Source of the DNA: Hamadaea sp013361475
GTDB taxonomy: Bacteria > Actinomycetota > Actinomycetes > Mycobacteriales > Micromonosporaceae
Direction: 5' to 3'
Assembly: GCF_040654195.1 (NCBI RefSeq)
Contig: NZ_JBFAHM010000009.1
Coordinates: 1 to 64,000 of the forward strand
Length of the DNA: 64,000 nt
Shown: positions 1 through 8,504 of the stretch, in pieces
Position numbering within the stretch: the stretch's first letter is position 1
Layout of the letters: each line of letters begins with the position of its first letter
Program-made: the position numbers and the translations under genes
The notes under the pieces: generated by a model
The model's input: the letters and a program-made list of their open reading frames with translations, nothing else
Told to the model about the DNA's origin: nothing
The model's database searches: none

Positions 1-50
1 TTTCCCTTCGCCACGTCGTCATCAACGACCGTGGGTTCTACATCGACCAT
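1..50 (-). CDS. N-terminal end of an unidentified gene (runs off left edge)
   Basis: On the minus strand an ATG at 48-50 opens a frame reading MVDVEPTVVDDDVAKG that continues past the left edge. An AAGGGAG ribosome-binding site lies 5 nt upstream, which is why I believe the start. Sixteen residues are too few to assign a family. It is transcribed away from the integrase remnant to its right. Confidence 0.4.
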   Translation of the reverse strand, partial: MVDVEPTVVDDDVAKG

Positions 51-85
51 CGGTGCTCCCTTGAGAGGGACTTACACCGTTCGTC

Positions 86-1201
86 TTACAGTCCCGAGCA
101 CTGAGCCGCTCCGAGGGATGATCCGGTCGTAGTACGACACCAGCTGCAGGAAGTGGCGGACGCCGCCGCGATCAAACGCTGGGCGGCAGTGTATGACCGG
201 CGAGCGGGTGCGGCTGGCCGGTCATCGCGGCGAGGGGCGGCGGCGATTTCGTGGATTTGGCCTTTGATGTAGGTGGTGGCTGGTCCGGTGGAGTCGGTGT
301 GGCCGGCGTAGGCGCGGGCGACGCTGTAGCTGATGTTGCGTTCGACCTAGGTGAGGGTGGTGTGGCGCAGCCAGTGGGTGGACACGCCGAGCATCGCCAC
401 CCACGGCAGCTGCTGCCCGAGGCGTTTCCACAGATGGTCGTAGCGGCGGCTGGTCAGCGGTCGGCCGTCGCGGTAGCGCAGCAGCGTGTCGGTCGGCAGC
501 ACCGCTCCCCGGGCCCGGGCCAGGGCCAGCAGGTACTGGGCGAGGTCGAGGGTGATGGGTTACCAGCGTTGTGTGCCGCCCTTCTCCGTCAGATGGACCT
601 GGCCGTTGCGCCTGTCGAGGTCGGCCAGGCGCAGTCCTAGGGCGCCGCCGCAGCGGCAGGCGGTCTCGGTGTGCAGCCGCAGCAGCAGCGCGTCGAGGAC
701 GACGTCGTCACCGCTGGCGCGGGCGGCGTGGTTGACCTGGGCGAGCTCGTCGGCGGTCAGCGCCCGGCGGGTGTTCGGCAGCCGGCGCGGTTTGAACACC
801 TGATGGGCGGGGCAAGCACCCGGATCGATCAACCCGTCCGCGACCGCCCGGTTGAACAGGGCACGAGCGGCGGCGATGACATGTTCACCGGCGTGCCGGC
901 CGCTGCGGCTGTTACGCCGCGAACGGGCACCATCGGCTGCCTCATGGCGCAGGGCCTCCACATCGGTGGCGGCGATCTCGTCGAGACGCCGGTGGCCCCA
1001 CGTCTGGCCCATGCGTGCCCAGTAGCTGCCTTAGGTACGCCGAGCGCCGGGCCCAGCCGCCGCGATTACTTGTGGCAGGTATTCGGCCACGGTCGGGATC
1101 GGGCGGCGGGCGCGCAGGTCGTCGCGCAGGTCGGTGATCGTCACGCCGAGATCGGCGAGCATCCGCCAGGCGGCGGCGACTCGATCAGCAGGTGCGGTCA
1201 T
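86..1201 (-). pseudogene. Tyrosine recombinase (phage-type integrase), broken
   Basis: When whole, this would be a site-specific tyrosine recombinase of about 370 residues. The N-terminal arm (MTAPADRVAAAWRMLADLGV) starts at ATG 1201 and stops at 1031. The core-binding and catalytic part resumes in another frame near 1020 and hits TAA at 560-562, then continues in the same frame to a second in-frame stop, TAG at 347-349, and to a natural TAA at 86-88. The first catalytic Arg region (ETACRCGG, normally R-x-x-E), the box II motif HWLRHT, and YAGHTDST with a following Tyr (TTYIKG) can all be read through the lesions. One frameshift and two nonsense codons make it non-functional. It overlaps the AbrB-like gene by ATGA, so the pair was once translationally coupled. 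It is probably a remnant of an old integrated element. Confidence 0.85.
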
Positions 1202-1587
1202 GACGGTCCTTCCAGGATGCGGGCATGCCGGCGGGCCAGGAGCCGGGCGATGGCGGCGATCGGATGGATGATCAACGTGTCGGCGTCGGGCAACGCGACG
1301 AGGAGCACCGATGATCCCGGCGGGATGGCGCACATCCGGCGGGCCGCGATCGGCAGGACGAGCGAATTACCGGCGCCGATGGTGCGCCGGGTGTGCTCGG
1401 CGGGGCGTACGACGATGGCGCCGCGGCGGACGGCGATGGCGATCGCGTCGCCCGGTCCCCAGTCGAGTGCGGCCAGGGCTGGGCGGGCGCTGATCCGGCC
1501 GGACGGGTTGAGGCGGGCGATCGCGTAGACCGCTGGGCTGATGCCAGCCGCGATGGGCGGTGCCGGGTCGGGTGGCGCGGGTGGCAA
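1198..1587 (-). CDS. AbrB/SpoVT-like DNA-binding protein
   Basis: 129 residues. Two similar beta-rich segments (about 21-62, ARLNPSGRISARPALAALDW, and about 70-112, GAGNSLVLPIAARRMCAIPP) look like paired AbrB/MazE swapped-hairpin halves. The last 15 residues form a basic helix. Actinobacterial genes of this type commonly sit just upstream of integrated-element recombinases and are presumed to regulate them or bind their DNA. Here the stop overlaps the integrase start by ATGA. The reading frame is intact although its partner is dead. The family call is by pattern and the integrase context; the function is inferred. Confidence 0.7.
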   Translation of the reverse strand: MPPAPPDPAPPIAAGISPAVYAIARLNPSGRISARPALAALDWGPGDAIAIAVRRGAIVVRPAEHTRRTIGAGNSLVLPIAARRMCAIPPGSSVLLVALPDADTLIIHPIAAIARLLARRHARILEGPS

Positions 1588-2109
1588 GTCGCCCGATCGG
1601 CGCCGGAAGGGGCCGCGGGCGGGGCAGTGCTGCTGGGATGAGCGCGCCGATCGGACGGTCAGGCGGGCAGTCTGGTGGTGGCACGCGCTTCATGCTCGCC
1701 ACCGCCAGGGGCGGGCTGCGAGCGGTTTATCGGGCGGGTGACCCTCACCTGGATGACTGCGGCGCGCGTACCGGTGACACCACGAAGCTGGTCTTCGACC
1801 TGCCGCTATTCGCCAAGATCGATGATGAGAGTTCGTGAATCGTGGTGTCCGAGGGGCAACACGAACCAAAACCCAACCGGGTCCGACGCTGTCGGCGTCG
1901 ATCCCATTGGCCTAGCGGCTGATCGTTGGCGGTGTTCCACTCTCGACACCTATGCGGTGGAGGCAGGTTGTGGAGCGCCGCCTTCTCAGCCTCTATGGAT
2001 TTCTGGTTCTGCTTTCCCCTCTCTTCGTCTCTGGGCATAGCCTACGTGGATCCGCAGGCGATGTCCATTTGGTCACTCTATAGGGGTTACGCCGTAGAAT
2101 CGTCCGTCC
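1588..2109. other. 522-bp gap without a convincing gene
   Basis: Open frames on both strands here look like low-complexity frame shadows with no recognisable family and no good ribosome-binding site. Composition is less GC-rich around 1840-2100. It may contain the promoter of the AbrB-integrase pair and the terminator of the HAD gene, but I see no clear hairpin. Confidence 0.5.
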
Positions 2110-2577
2110 TCAGCCATTCTGCGATGGCGGAATAGTCCGCGTCGGTGAGGCCACGACGTGGTCCACGCGGTGCAGAAGCGCGGGCGCACTGTGGTGTGCC
2201 GCCACCCAGGTCCGGTCGACGTCCGTGATCTCGTCGTCGACCCATACGAAAGTGCGTCCTGCGGCCAACTCTACGAGGTGGCGTGTCTTCCAGTGCAGCC
2301 GACCGGTGGTGTCATCGTCGTCTGGCCAGTCGACAATCGGCAGCTCGGGCAGACCGAGCCGTGGTGCCAGCACCTCGTTAGCTTCGGCCATCCAGGTCGT
2401 GGCCCACACTAGGTCGCAAGGCAACGCGGCCAGGCGGCGGCCGTGTTCGGGGTCGAGCCCGGCCGGCAACGGGTTGGCCTCATCGTCCATCTGCCAGGCT
2501 GCGCCAGCGAACGGCAGGAGCGTCCCGTCCACGTCGAGGAACAGCAGCGGTCGCGTACCGATCCCGTGTTCGGTCAT
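2110..2577 (-). CDS. HAD-fold phosphatase-like protein
   Basis: 155 residues from ATG 2577. The N-terminal motif LLFLDVDGTLLPF is the DxDGT nucleophile motif of the haloacid dehalogenase superfamily. The mid-protein segment LVWATTWMAEAN supplies the motif II Thr, and FVWVDDEITDVD near residue 120 supplies the acidic motif IV. These are the residues of a Mg-dependent phosphohydrolase; the substrate is unknown. It is shorter than HADs with a cap domain, so probably capless. Its start overlaps the stop of the upstream propeller-like gene (ATGA at 2574-2577), so the two are co-translated. Confidence 0.85.
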   Translation of the reverse strand: MTEHGIGTRPLLFLDVDGTLLPFAGAAWQMDDEANPLPAGLDPEHGRRLAALPCDLVWATTWMAEANEVLAPRLGLPELPIVDWPDDDDTTGRLHWKTRHLVELAAGRTFVWVDDEITDVDRTWVAAHHSAPALLHRVDHVVASPTRTIPPSQNG

Positions 2578-3824
2578 GTTGAACGCATTCGCCAACGCCG
2601 CAGCACGCCGAAGTCAACAGTGGCGAGTTCTCCGGCGCCGACGTGGTGGCGAGTCGGGGCGAAGGCTGGGATAGTGCCCGTGCGGTGGCCGGTAATGGGG
2701 TCCCACACCTCCAGCCCAGCGGGGGCGGCGGCGTAAAGGCGGGCCGTGTCCGCGAACAGCTCTCCGGTCGGTCCGGCAAATGACGTCAGTTCGGTTCCGG
2801 TGGCGGCGTTGAGGATGCGTACTCCGGCGAGCATGGCTTCGTCGTCGCCGCCGATCCCGCTGACGACTACCCGTTCGTCGTCGAGCCAGCACATGGGCTG
2901 GTTCCAGTGGTAGGCGCGTTGGCATAGCCGGTGTCGGCTGGGACCGTCTTCGGATTCCCACACGTTGTCGTCCAGCCAGGCGGACAGGTCCCAGACTGTC
3001 GGTATTCCCACCGGGCTCCATACCCATCCGTCGTCGGCGATCCTGTGTCCACCCGGTGATACGTAGAGCCTGCCGTGGAAGTAGTCCAGGTAGTGCTCGG
3101 GCCGAGGCTCACCCTTGCCGTACGCCGTCGGCTGCCTCGGCGTTGTCATTCGCCCGGTGGCGGCGTCGGAAACGTCGAGCCGATTCCACTCGGTCCGATG
3201 GATCACCATCGTCTGTCCGCCGTGCTCGACGAACGCGACCGAGAACGGCACGGTATCGGCGTGGTAGCCACCGCCATCGAGGGCCAGGGTCACGCTCCCG
3301 GTGACAAGGTCGAGCACCTGACCGTAGCGGCCGAAGTCGTTGACCACGGCGGCGTACCGCCCGCCGGCGCTGGCGTGCAGCTGCCTGCGCAGCGAGTGCC
3401 CCATCCACGGCTCGTGGTCGGGCTCGTCCGGCACGGTGCTGCGAGCCAGGACCTCCCACGTTCTAAGTTCGGCGTGGAAGCGGCCGATCCGTCCGTCCTC
3501 GGCCAGCAGCAGCCATACCGGGTCAGGCTGGCCGGCGATGGGAGCGAGGTCGATGACCGGCGCGGGCAGCGACGTCTCGAAGATCGTGGCGTCGAGCGGC
3601 TCGAGTCGCTCGACGATCCCCGGCGTGCCCCGCCAGCCGAGGATGCTCCAGTCCGCGTCCGTGACTCGGGCGACGCATCCCTCACAGGCAACCACCAGAT
3701 CGATCCGCTCGCCACTCTGGGCGGCTCGATCGCATGCCCGGCAGCACAGGTCGCTGTCCAACCCGTGCCCGGTGAGCAGGCGAACGTGCTCCTCGTCCTC
3801 AGTACCGATCAAATGGGCGCACAT
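2574..3824 (-). CDS. Hypothetical protein with zinc-ribbon-like N-terminus and beta-propeller-like body
   Basis: 416 residues if it starts at ATG 3824 (MCAHLIGTEDEEHVRLL). The longer frame to 4022 has no plausible N-terminus. The first 60 residues contain paired cysteines (CCRACD and CEGC), suggesting a small metal-binding module. The rest is a succession of Trp/Gly-rich strands with returning phrases such as GRYAAVVNDFGRYGQVLDL, ERVVVSGIGG, VRILNAATG and LEVWDPITG, typical of WD40/PQQ-type propeller blades. No catalytic motif is visible. It is coupled to the downstream HAD gene. A role in protein interaction or signalling is inference. Confidence 0.7.
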   Translation of the reverse strand: MCAHLIGTEDEEHVRLLTGHGLDSDLCCRACDRAAQSGERIDLVVACEGCVARVTDADWSILGWRGTPGIVERLEPLDATIFETSLPAPVIDLAPIAGQPDPVWLLLAEDGRIGRFHAELRTWEVLARSTVPDEPDHEPWMGHSLRRQLHASAGGRYAAVVNDFGRYGQVLDLVTGSVTLALDGGGYHADTVPFSVAFVEHGGQTMVIHRTEWNRLDVSDAATGRMTTPRQPTAYGKGEPRPEHYLDYFHGRLYVSPGGHRIADDGWVWSPVGIPTVWDLSAWLDDNVWESEDGPSRHRLCQRAYHWNQPMCWLDDERVVVSGIGGDDEAMLAGVRILNAATGTELTSFAGPTGELFADTARLYAAAPAGLEVWDPITGHRTGTIPAFAPTRHHVGAGELATVDFGVLRRWRMRST

Positions 3825-3939
3825 GCGGCTCGACCCGGCATACGCGGCATGCCTGCAGGGAAGAAGATCCACGGCCGCATCCTGCCACCAGCCACCCCTA
3901 GCTGCAGCCCCGGTATCGCTAACGGGGCTCAAGCACCCG

Positions 3940-4429
3940 TCAGCCTTTGGCGGCAACCGGGTACTGGTTCTGGAACGCCAGCCGCGCGTCGGCGCCTTGC
4001 GCAAGCCGATCAAGGACGTCATCGAGATTCATGAAGACCTGCCAGCGGTTCTCGCCAGTCATGTCGCAGATTCGCTGGATGAGGCGGTCTTCGAGATCGG
4101 GGACCCGTTTAGCCTTCCAGATCTTGTCAGCGAGGCTGACGAGGAGGTCCTCGGTGCTGATGTCGGGTGCGGTCCATGTTCCGTGGTTGGCGGCGAAGCG
4201 AGCTAGCCGGTATTCGACGCCCGACTCGACGAGGAGTTCGTAACCTGCCTGCTCGTGACGGCTGCCGGGCTGGGACAGCTCGTCCGGATGGATCGTCTTG
4301 CCGACGTCATATATCGCCGCGCCGAACAGCACCTCCTCCCGGTCGAACCGAAGCACCGGACACAACTCGACGATCGCCGCTATGAGCTGCAACGCCACGT
4401 CGTGCACGGCACGCAGGTGAGCCGCCCAC
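3940..4429 (-). pseudogene. HD-domain protein, 3' half (split by the 4430-8499 element)
   Basis: Contains the C-terminal three-quarters of a small HD-superfamily protein: HLRAVHDVALQL, then FGAAIYDVGKTIHPDELS and a conserved tail (RFAANHGTWTAPD). The diagnostic HD pair reads YD, so even the metal-binding His is lost or changed. An internal GTG at 4407 could start a 155-residue product. The missing N-terminus (LPEEVAALLREVSAPPRL) lies 4 kb away at 8500-8608 on the same strand. Joining the two across one copy of the 5-bp target duplication restores APPRL-AAHLRAVHDVA in frame. Confidence 0.85.
4425..4429. repeat. Left target-site duplication (5 bp)
   Basis: CCCAC abuts the left terminus of the element. 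The right copy at 8500-8504 is CCAAC, one mismatch. Reading frame reconstruction of the HD gene shows CCAAC is the ancestral sequence. Confidence 0.7.
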
Positions 4430-4482
4430 TGTCGGCGTACAGACGTACGTGCACGGCCGCGTACGTTACAACGTACACAACG
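4430..4482. repeat. Left end of element: 13-bp TIR plus subterminal ACGTAC repeats
   Basis: TGTCGGCGTACAG is followed by three more GTAC-centred units (at about 4444, 4460 and 4470), the last reading AACGTACACA. The right end has the same outer 13 bp and the same AACGTACACA unit in mirror orientation. Confidence 0.8.
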
Positions 4483-4644
4483 GCCTGATCTCTGGCTGCG
4501 CGCTCCGCCTACCTCCGCATCTTCTCCTGAGATGCACTCACGTCATCACGCGAGCTGATGATCGTGACTGTCAGTAGCCATCAGCGAGTGAGTTTCCAGG
4601 GCTCGCACGACTTGAGGCATCCGCTTCTGCCGATGATCGGATGC

Positions 4645-5367
4645 CTAGCCCGGGTGATCGGCCCTTTGTCGGGATTCCATCATCGTCGGTATCGCGTCGT
4701 CACGCCTGAGCAGACGCCCTTGCGCTTGGGTCTCGGCGGGGGGCAGCATCCGGAGAACATCGTCAGGTATGGCGAGGTCTAGGGGCAGTTCGCGGCTCGC
4801 CTTCACAATGTGCATGTCTCCGTTGCTGTCCCGCTGCATCACAGAGGACACAATGTCGTCGTGGGCAACAGCGCGGAACACCCGGACGAGCACATCCGCA
4901 GCGAAGAAGTAGACGCGGCTCTTTCGCTTCCGGTCCGATGACACGTAGATGCCGTTGAACAGGTGCGGCGGCTCCTCTGCCCCGGACAGCATCCAGACCC
5001 AGCTATGGATCACTTGGTTACAGAAGTCAGCTAGTGGGAGTTCCACCGGCTGCGGGTGCTCCATGTCGTAGTACTTGTAAAACTTGTCCCTGTTCCAGAT
5101 ATCGACCGGCCTGCCGACGAGTAGGTGCTCCCGTGCAGTGACTGTCTCCGCCGCCAACTCGTCTGAGATCTTGCGGGCCTCGACCAGTTTTCGCACAGCG
5201 TACGCGCCGTTCATCACATCCCGCTCGATCAAGAACGCGGTACGCTCGCTCCACCGACGCTGGCTCGTCCGCCGTTCCAGTGAGTCGGCGACTCGGAGTA
5301 AATCCCCTTTCCACGGGACCGAATCCCAGATCAACGTAGTCTCCTCAGCGCCTCGCCCGCATCGCAT
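4645..5367 (-). CDS. Hypothetical protein, cargo of the 4-kb element
   Basis: 240 residues from ATG 5367 (MRCGRGAEETTLIWDSVPW); an upstream ATG at 5424 gives 259 residues with a poor N-terminus. I recognise no family. The N-terminal third is helical and charged (LLRVADSLERRTSQRRWSER, LIERDVMNGAYAVRKLVEA), and the middle is aromatic-rich (FYKYYDMEHPQPVEL, HSWVWMLSG), followed by a strand-rich segment. There are no transmembrane segments or signal peptide, and no transposase motif. It is the only minus-strand gene of the element and faces away from the HEPN gene. Confidence 0.7.
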   Translation of the reverse strand: MRCGRGAEETTLIWDSVPWKGDLLRVADSLERRTSQRRWSERTAFLIERDVMNGAYAVRKLVEARKISDELAAETVTAREHLLVGRPVDIWNRDKFYKYYDMEHPQPVELPLADFCNQVIHSWVWMLSGAEEPPHLFNGIYVSSDRKRKSRVYFFAADVLVRVFRAVAHDDIVSSVMQRDSNGDMHIVKASRELPLDLAIPDDVLRMLPPAETQAQGRLLRRDDAIPTMMESRQRADHPG

Positions 5368-5693
5368 GCCCCGCCGGCCTTCACGCGGTACGGCCAGCGT
5401 ACGAGGTTGTGGCCCGCCGCGCACTGCTGTTACTGCACGCCCGACGATCTAGTCGGCCCGACGTTCACCTGGTATCCCGTCACTTGCCACCATCGCCTCG
5501 TCCGAGGCGCCACAACGCACGCCGGGGTCTGTGCCGAGGCCGGGAATTCGTCGGGTGAGACGGCCACGGGCGGGATACGGTGGCCGCCCGCTGCCTGATC
5601 AGCCTCCGGCGGGCTGTATCTCCGGAAGCATTACGAAGGAAATTGCGATCATCCGGATATGCCACAGACCGGCGGCCATGGAAGTATGTACGC

Positions 5694-6158
5694 ATGGCGT
5701 TGTCGTTCGAAGTGGTCACCGAGAGTCTCTCCCCGCGGCGCGAGCAAGTGATTCCAGGTTTCGTAAAGGACACGCGATTCAACACCTCTTGGTGGTGCAG
5801 CGGAAGCGCCAAGAGTCCAGTCTCGTACTGCCGTTTCCTGGATGGCGATGTGGAGGTGGCACGAGCCAAGGTCTTTCCGGGAGCCGGCGAGTACCGCGGA
5901 TACACGTCGTGGGCATGCCCCGTTGATGGCGCGACGGAGATCGACCTCATCGAAGTTCGCTTTGACCTCCGCAGGTCAGACCGTCGGTACGGGCGACAAG
6001 CGGTTGAGGAGATCGCTCATCGCTACGGCCAGCCCGTCGTCGCCATGTCTCTGGACGAGACTTCAGACGGCTTCTGGCGTTCGCTTGCATGGACCGCCCA
6101 CCTCCACCCAGATGACGAGGGCCATGGGCACTACCGGACTCTGTTCACTTCGGTCTAG
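5694..6158 (+). CDS. GNAT-like acetyltransferase, cargo of the 4-kb element
   Basis: 154 residues from ATG 5694 (MALSFEVVTESLSPRREQ); the longer frame from 5580 has an unlikely N-terminus. The C-terminal half reads LIEVRFDLRRSDRRYGRQAVEEIAHRYGQPVVAMSLDETSDGFWRS in outline. That is a beta-strand followed by an R-x-x-x-R-x-G-x-x pyrophosphate loop and helix, as in GNAT N-acetyltransferases, and then a strand ending FWRSLAW. The substrate is unknown. No ribosome-binding site stands out. The call rests on the pattern alone. Confidence 0.6.
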   Translation: MALSFEVVTESLSPRREQVIPGFVKDTRFNTSWWCSGSAKSPVSYCRFLDGDVEVARAKVFPGAGEYRGYTSWACPVDGATEIDLIEVRFDLRRSDRRYGRQAVEEIAHRYGQPVVAMSLDETSDGFWRSLAWTAHLHPDDEGHGHYRTLFTSV

Positions 6159-6280
6159 GCCACGACGGGGCTGCTTGCGGCTGCGGGATCAGCAGGCACC
6201 TCTCACCAGACACAGCATGACCGTGTCCACTAAGAAACCCCCTCTCGACCACGTGAATCTCGTCGACTTCATGCGCACTC

Positions 6281-6320
6281 TTCTGCCGCGTAGCGGCACG
6301 CGCTGTTCTGCCGCGTAGCG
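6281..6320. repeat. Two 15-bp direct repeats 5' of the HEPN gene
   Basis: TTCTGCCGCGTAGCG occurs exactly at 6281-6295 and 6306-6320. The first copy extends to the small inverted repeat GCCGC-GTA-GCGGC. A 21-bp stretch ending here (6300-6320) recurs with one mismatch at 8273-8293, just past the end of the HEPN gene. Confidence 0.75.
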
Positions 6321-6536
6321 TTACACCCTCTTTGTCACGAGCACCTGACTGAGGATGCGGTCCAGTGCGGCGGCCCTCTTGAACTCGGTCGCAACATTCC
6401 AGCTCAGGAGCGCTGCACAGACGAAGCTCATAGAGGAGTTGATAAGCACCAGGGTCGGTGCTGGAACGCTGCCAGCGTCGGCAACATTCGAAAGGTTGGC
6501 TGGGGCATGCTGCTGGTCGCGACGCGATGGGGGACC

Positions 6537-8243
6537 ATGAACAACGTGTCCCGGTTGTCTCTTCTGCCTTCGGTGCAATCGGCGGTGTCCGAAGGGCCAC
6601 GCCTGCCCTTGGTCGTGCTCGCACCGTACCTTCCCTTGCGCGACCCTCTGTCGCTGGGCGACTGGCTCATCGTCCCGTTCAATCGGTGGACTCGGGAGTT
6701 CTGTGTCTCCGAACAGGTGGCCAGCAGAGTAGAAGCGCTCATCACGGCCACCCGGGTGTCGGACGGGCCAGTCGGAGGAGTCTGTCTGCGGCCGGACGGG
6801 CGGATCGGTCAGCCGGTGGAGGCGGACCTCGTCACCGCTCTGGCCCGGGGCTTGCTCGTGGCGGCGCTCAGCGGAAATCCCCGCGTCGAGGAATACGCGA
6901 CGAGACGCTCGCAATTCGAAGTCCAGGACACCATTACATCGGAGAACGCCCGCGTGATCTGCGTCGCGATCGACGCCCCGGAGGTATCGGCGCATTCGGG
7001 CTCCCTCGTTCGCAGGACCGTGACCAACTTCGTTCGTGGTGGTGAGCCTTTCCAGGTGTCGGCGCCTGCGGATCTTTACGTTCCCGACTCTGCATGTGAT
7101 CCTCGCGGCAATGCCGGGAGCGTCGTCTACCAGGCAATGCTGGTAGGCGGAGCGGACGCTCGTCGTCTGGATACGGTGATCCGTACGGTGGAGGCTCTCG
7201 CCGCGAACGACACAAACATCACCTTCGAGCTGCGCGTTCTGGGGTTCCGCTCCGCTTTCGAAGTGCTGCTGGACTCCGATTCGAGCCGCGTCATGCGCGA
7301 CAGAGTTGGTCAGCTCTTCCCGCCGGAACCGACACAGCTGCGGACCTGGACGGAGCGCGGGCGTGAGCATTCGGCGGAGCTGACCTCGACGCAATGGGCT
7401 TTCCAAACCTTCACTATGTTGAGGAACGCGATTGCGCACGGCCACCGTGTTCTGCCGTCGACGGCCTACTTCGGGAGCGCATCACTCGACCGGTACGCTC
7501 GGCAACTGATTGTCGACTTGATACCTCGGGTGGCTGAGCAGATTGTCGCCGACGCATCCGGCCTGGACCCGGGAGGGGTGGCCGAGCGAAGCATGGAGCC
7601 GGAGGTGCCGCGCCCGTTCGGAGAGGCGCTGAGTCCGGCGATGCCCTGGCTGTTCGGAAACCTGCTCGGGGTCGACCTGGAGGCTGTCGACGAATCACAG
7701 CTCGACCTCTTCGCCCAACGCCTCGACGGCGCCATTGCGGCGCTAGACGAGGACGCCCCACCGCTGGTGGATGACGGAGCTGTCGTGGCGTCGAGTGAGG
7801 ATGCCCCTGCGCCGACGGGTGATGGCGACGCGAGCGAGGCGTATTGGCCGTGGACACTTGCGGAGATCGAGCTGAGCGTTCGGCGCATCCTCGCGGTTCG
7901 CCGGGGCACGGAAGACGACATCGAAGCCTACTTCGGATGCCTGTTGGACACCGGGGCAATGCGAGGCAATCACGGCGACCTCGAAGGAACCGCATCCGCC
8001 TTCAGTGAGGCCGTCGAGGCGGCGGAAGGGATGGCGCTCACGCCGTTCTACCAAGTCTCGGCGCTCTCCCGGATGGGAGACCTTCTGATGTTCCTTGACT
8101 GCCCAGAACCGGCCACGATCTTGCTTCGCCGGTGTCGGAGTCTGATTACTGAGTTGCTCGACGACTCAGATCTCACGGCCGAGCAGTGTGCGCTCATCAA
8201 CGAGTACCGGGAGTTGGTCAACGAGCATCTCGGCACAACTTAG
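6537..8243 (+). CDS. Large HEPN-motif protein, candidate defence RNase
   Basis: 568 residues from ATG 6537 (MNNVSRLSLLPSVQSAVS), preceded by GGGGGA. Residues about 294-301 read MLRNAIAHGH, the R-x4-H motif of HEPN-domain RNases, inside a helical stretch. The N-terminal 280 residues are a strand-rich module of unknown type. A linker rich in Asp, Ala and Pro (about 400-440) leads to helical repeats that look TPR-like (AFSEAVEAAEGMALTPFYQ, SALSRMGDLLMFLDCPE). HEPN proteins of this size are frequent in abortive-infection and toxin systems. As cargo of a transposon-like element and bracketed by a 21-bp direct repeat, it fits a mobile defence gene, but this is inference. Confidence 0.7.
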   Translation: MNNVSRLSLLPSVQSAVSEGPRLPLVVLAPYLPLRDPLSLGDWLIVPFNRWTREFCVSEQVASRVEALITATRVSDGPVGGVCLRPDGRIGQPVEADLVTALARGLLVAALSGNPRVEEYATRRSQFEVQDTITSENARVICVAIDAPEVSAHSGSLVRRTVTNFVRGGEPFQVSAPADLYVPDSACDPRGNAGSVVYQAMLVGGADARRLDTVIRTVEALAANDTNITFELRVLGFRSAFEVLLDSDSSRVMRDRVGQLFPPEPTQLRTWTERGREHSAELTSTQWAFQTFTMLRNAIAHGHRVLPSTAYFGSASLDRYARQLIVDLIPRVAEQIVADASGLDPGGVAERSMEPEVPRPFGEALSPAMPWLFGNLLGVDLEAVDESQLDLFAQRLDGAIAALDEDAPPLVDDGAVVASSEDAPAPTGDGDASEAYWPWTLAEIELSVRRILAVRRGTEDDIEAYFGCLLDTGAMRGNHGDLEGTASAFSEAVEAAEGMALTPFYQVSALSRMGDLLMFLDCPEPATILLRRCRSLITELLDDSDLTAEQCALINEYRELVNEHLGTT

Positions 8244-8272
8244 AGCTCCCTGGTACTGCCGTGATACGGCGC

Positions 8273-8293
8273 GCGCTGTTCTGCCGCGTGGCG
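8273..8293. repeat. Right copy of the 21-bp repeat flanking the HEPN gene
   Basis: It matches 6300-6320 at 20 of 21 positions; TTCTGCCGCGTGGCG is the core. A weaker unit, CTTCTTCCGCG, follows at about 8302. The copies are 1,973 bp apart and enclose only the HEPN gene and its leader. Confidence 0.7.
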
Positions 8294-8462
8294 GCGCACG
8301 CTCTTCTTCCGCGAAGCCTGAACGTCGCACCCGATAACCGGGGTGAATCTCGAACCCCGGTGACTCTCCGTTAGCCATCGCTTCACAAAAACGCCAATTG
8401 GCGAAGGCGGGTCAGCACGGACTGGTTCTCATCGCCAGCTCTTCGATCTTGTGCACATTGTG

Positions 8463-8499
8463 GCGTACGCATCTGTGTACGTTGACCTGTACGCCGACA
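8463..8499. repeat. Right end of element: 13-bp TIR plus subterminal repeats
   Basis: Read inward on the minus strand it is TGTCGGCGTACAG, then AACGTACACA and GCGTACG, mirroring the left end at 4430-4482. Confidence 0.8.
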
Positions 8500-8504
8500 C
8501 CAAC
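8500..8504. repeat. Right target-site duplication (5 bp)
   Basis: CCAAC next to the right terminus; the left copy is CCCAC (4425-4429). On the minus strand it encodes part of the Arg-Leu codons of the split HD gene. Confidence 0.7.

Larger units (their letters stand above)
4430..8499. mobile_element. 4,070-bp non-autonomous transposon-like element with defence-type cargo
   Basis: It is bounded by a perfect 13-bp inverted repeat, TGTCGGCGTACAG at 4430-4442 and its complement at 8487-8499, and by a 5-bp target duplication. Both ends carry subterminal GTAC-centred repeats (ACGTAC, GCGTAC, AACGTACACA) within the first 55 bp, like the multiple transposase-binding sites at Tn7/Mu/TniA-family ends, which also begin TGT and make 5-bp duplications. 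Removing it and one duplication restores an HD-domain reading frame, which is direct evidence of insertion. Inside are an unknown gene (minus), a GNAT-like gene and a HEPN-motif gene (both plus). No transposase or recombinase is encoded, so movement would need a transposase in trans. The family assignment is inference. Confidence 0.8.

Noticed and set aside
1745..2038. 97-codon minus-strand frame in the gap between AbrB-like and HAD genes
   Set aside because: No ribosome-binding site, no family pattern, ends in compositionally odd sequence.
4437..4480. GTAC-rich repeats at 4430-4482 and 8463-8499 as regulator operators
   Set aside because: They are mirror images at the ends of a segment bounded by a target duplication and a split gene, so terminal transposon repeats explain them better.
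4645..5424. Cargo gene of the 4-kb element as its transposase
   Set aside because: No DDE, Tyr/Ser recombinase or HUH motif can be read in it.
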